Shown here: in pieces, positions 5,826 through 6,294 of the stretch
How the letters are laid out: the number at the start of each line of letters is the position of its first letter
Numbering within the stretch: position 1 is the first letter of the stretch
From: VRUE01 sp036376915
GTDB lineage: Bacteria; Actinomycetota; Thermoleophilia; Solirubrobacterales; 70-9
DNA length: 6,294 nucleotides
Direction of reading: 5' to 3'
Assembly: GCA_036376915.1 (NCBI GenBank)
Contig: DASUZK010000004.1
Location: 1-6,294, forward strand
Position numbers and translations under genes: made by a program
Notes under the pieces: generated by a model
Databases searched by the model: none
Seen by the model: only the letters and a program-made list of their open reading frames with translations
Told to the model about the DNA's origin: nothing

Positions 5826-6294
5826 ATGCCGGCAGTAGCACCGAGCGAGTTCCCGCCGCCGTTCGACGCGACCGACGCGATCGGCCCGTCGACGGACCCC
5901 GCGGACGAGCGGATCGAGGTCGGCATCGCGATAGTGGGCGGCGGGCCCGCCGGGCTCGCCTGCGCCAACAAGATCATGCAGCTGCTCGAGAACGAGCCCG
6001 AGCTGACCGAGAAGCTGGGCGAAGTCCCGGTCGCCGTAATCGAGAAGGGCAAGGTCGCCGGCGCGCACCTGCTCTCCGGGGCGAACATGAAGCCCTCGGC
6101 GATGGAAGAGCTCTTCCCCGACCTGCCCAAGGAGGAGTGGCCGGTCTTCCAGGAGGTCACCAAGGACGCCGTATACCTGCTGACCAGGAAGCGGGCGCTT
6201 CCGCTGAAGCCGATGCCGCCCAACTTCCGCAACCACGGCAACTACGTGACCTCGGTCTCGAAGCTGGGCCGCTTCCTCGCCGACAAGGCGGAGG
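5826..6294 (+). CDS. Electron transfer flavoprotein:quinone oxidoreductase, 3' partial
   Basis: This is the N-terminal 156 residues of the membrane-associated FAD and 4Fe-4S enzyme that oxidises reduced ETF and reduces quinone. After a proline/acid-rich leader (1-30) comes the dinucleotide-binding strand and loop IAIVGGGPAGLACA (34-47) and the end of the second strand VAVIEKG (69-75). The family-specific stretches HLLSGANMKPSAMEELFPDL (81-100), LPLKPMPPNF (125-134) and NHGNYVTSVSKLGRFLADKAE (in part, from 136) match ETF-QO better than the related FixC or geranylgeranyl reductases, mainly through the LSGA, ELFPD and NHGNYV elements. The quinone-binding and iron-sulfur parts lie past the right edge. 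The ATG at 5826 has GGAG six bases upstream (5816-5819). The gene lies 61 bases after etfA in the same direction, probably one operon modulated by the intervening hairpin. Confidence 0.93.
   Translation, partial: MPAVAPSEFPPPFDATDAIGPSTDPADERIEVGIAIVGGGPAGLACANKIMQLLENEPELTEKLGEVPVAVIEKGKVAGAHLLSGANMKPSAMEELFPDLPKEEWPVFQEVTKDAVYLLTRKRALPLKPMPPNFRNHGNYVTSVSKLGRFLADKAE

Noticed and set aside
4378..5838. A 486-codon plus-strand frame overlapping etfB/etfA
   Set aside because: It is Arg/Gly/Ala-rich out-of-frame translation of the ETF genes with no motif.
5745..6241. Two minus-strand open frames over the right end
   Set aside because: They run opposite the clear ETF:quinone oxidoreductase N-terminus and show only compositional bias.

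Overview
The window comes from a high-GC genome. Protein-coding stretches at both ends are about 70-77% GC in the 60-base samples I counted by hand, and third positions are mostly G or C. The protein set (a split B12-dependent acyl-CoA mutase, group I ETF, ETF:quinone oxidoreductase) and the codon use suggest an actinobacterium, perhaps of the Thermoleophilia/Solirubrobacterales type. The lineage is an inference; no rRNA or other marker is present.

Layout. (1) Bases 1-1433, + strand: the large (catalytic) subunit of a methylmalonyl-CoA-mutase-family enzyme, missing its N-terminus at the window edge. Its substrate-contact residues are Phe and Gln, as in isobutyryl-CoA mutase, not the Tyr and Arg of true methylmalonyl-CoA mutase. 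(2) Bases 1434 to about 3083: a stretch of visibly different composition, about 52% GC in parts. It opens with a tRNA T-arm-like fragment just after the mutase stop codon. It then holds a minus-strand four-helix membrane protein of unknown function (1506-2573), a divergent intergenic region with an inverted repeat, and a tiny lipoprotein (2773-3015) followed by a strong hairpin. (3) Bases 3084-3293: a 69-residue protein of unknown function with host-like codon use. (4) Bases 3478-3897: the separate B12-binding small subunit that completes the mutase. (5) Bases 3939-3962: a TetR-type palindromic operator candidate in front of etfB-etfA (4001-5764, stop and start codons abutting). (6) A GC-rich hairpin with a UCCG tetraloop (5771-5792), then the start of ETF:quinone oxidoreductase (5826 to the right edge).

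How the genes fit together. An isobutyryl-CoA mutase would interconvert isobutyryl-CoA (from valine) and n-butyryl-CoA. Acyl-CoA dehydrogenases oxidise butyryl-CoA and pass electrons to EtfAB, and ETF:quinone oxidoreductase delivers them to the membrane quinone pool. The window therefore reads as a branched/short-chain acyl-CoA oxidation locus. A foreign-looking islet has apparently landed between the two mutase subunit genes. I see no integrase, transposase, CRISPR array or complete RNA gene. The two points most worth following up are the substrate-specificity signature of the mutase and the tRNA-fragment-bordered islet.
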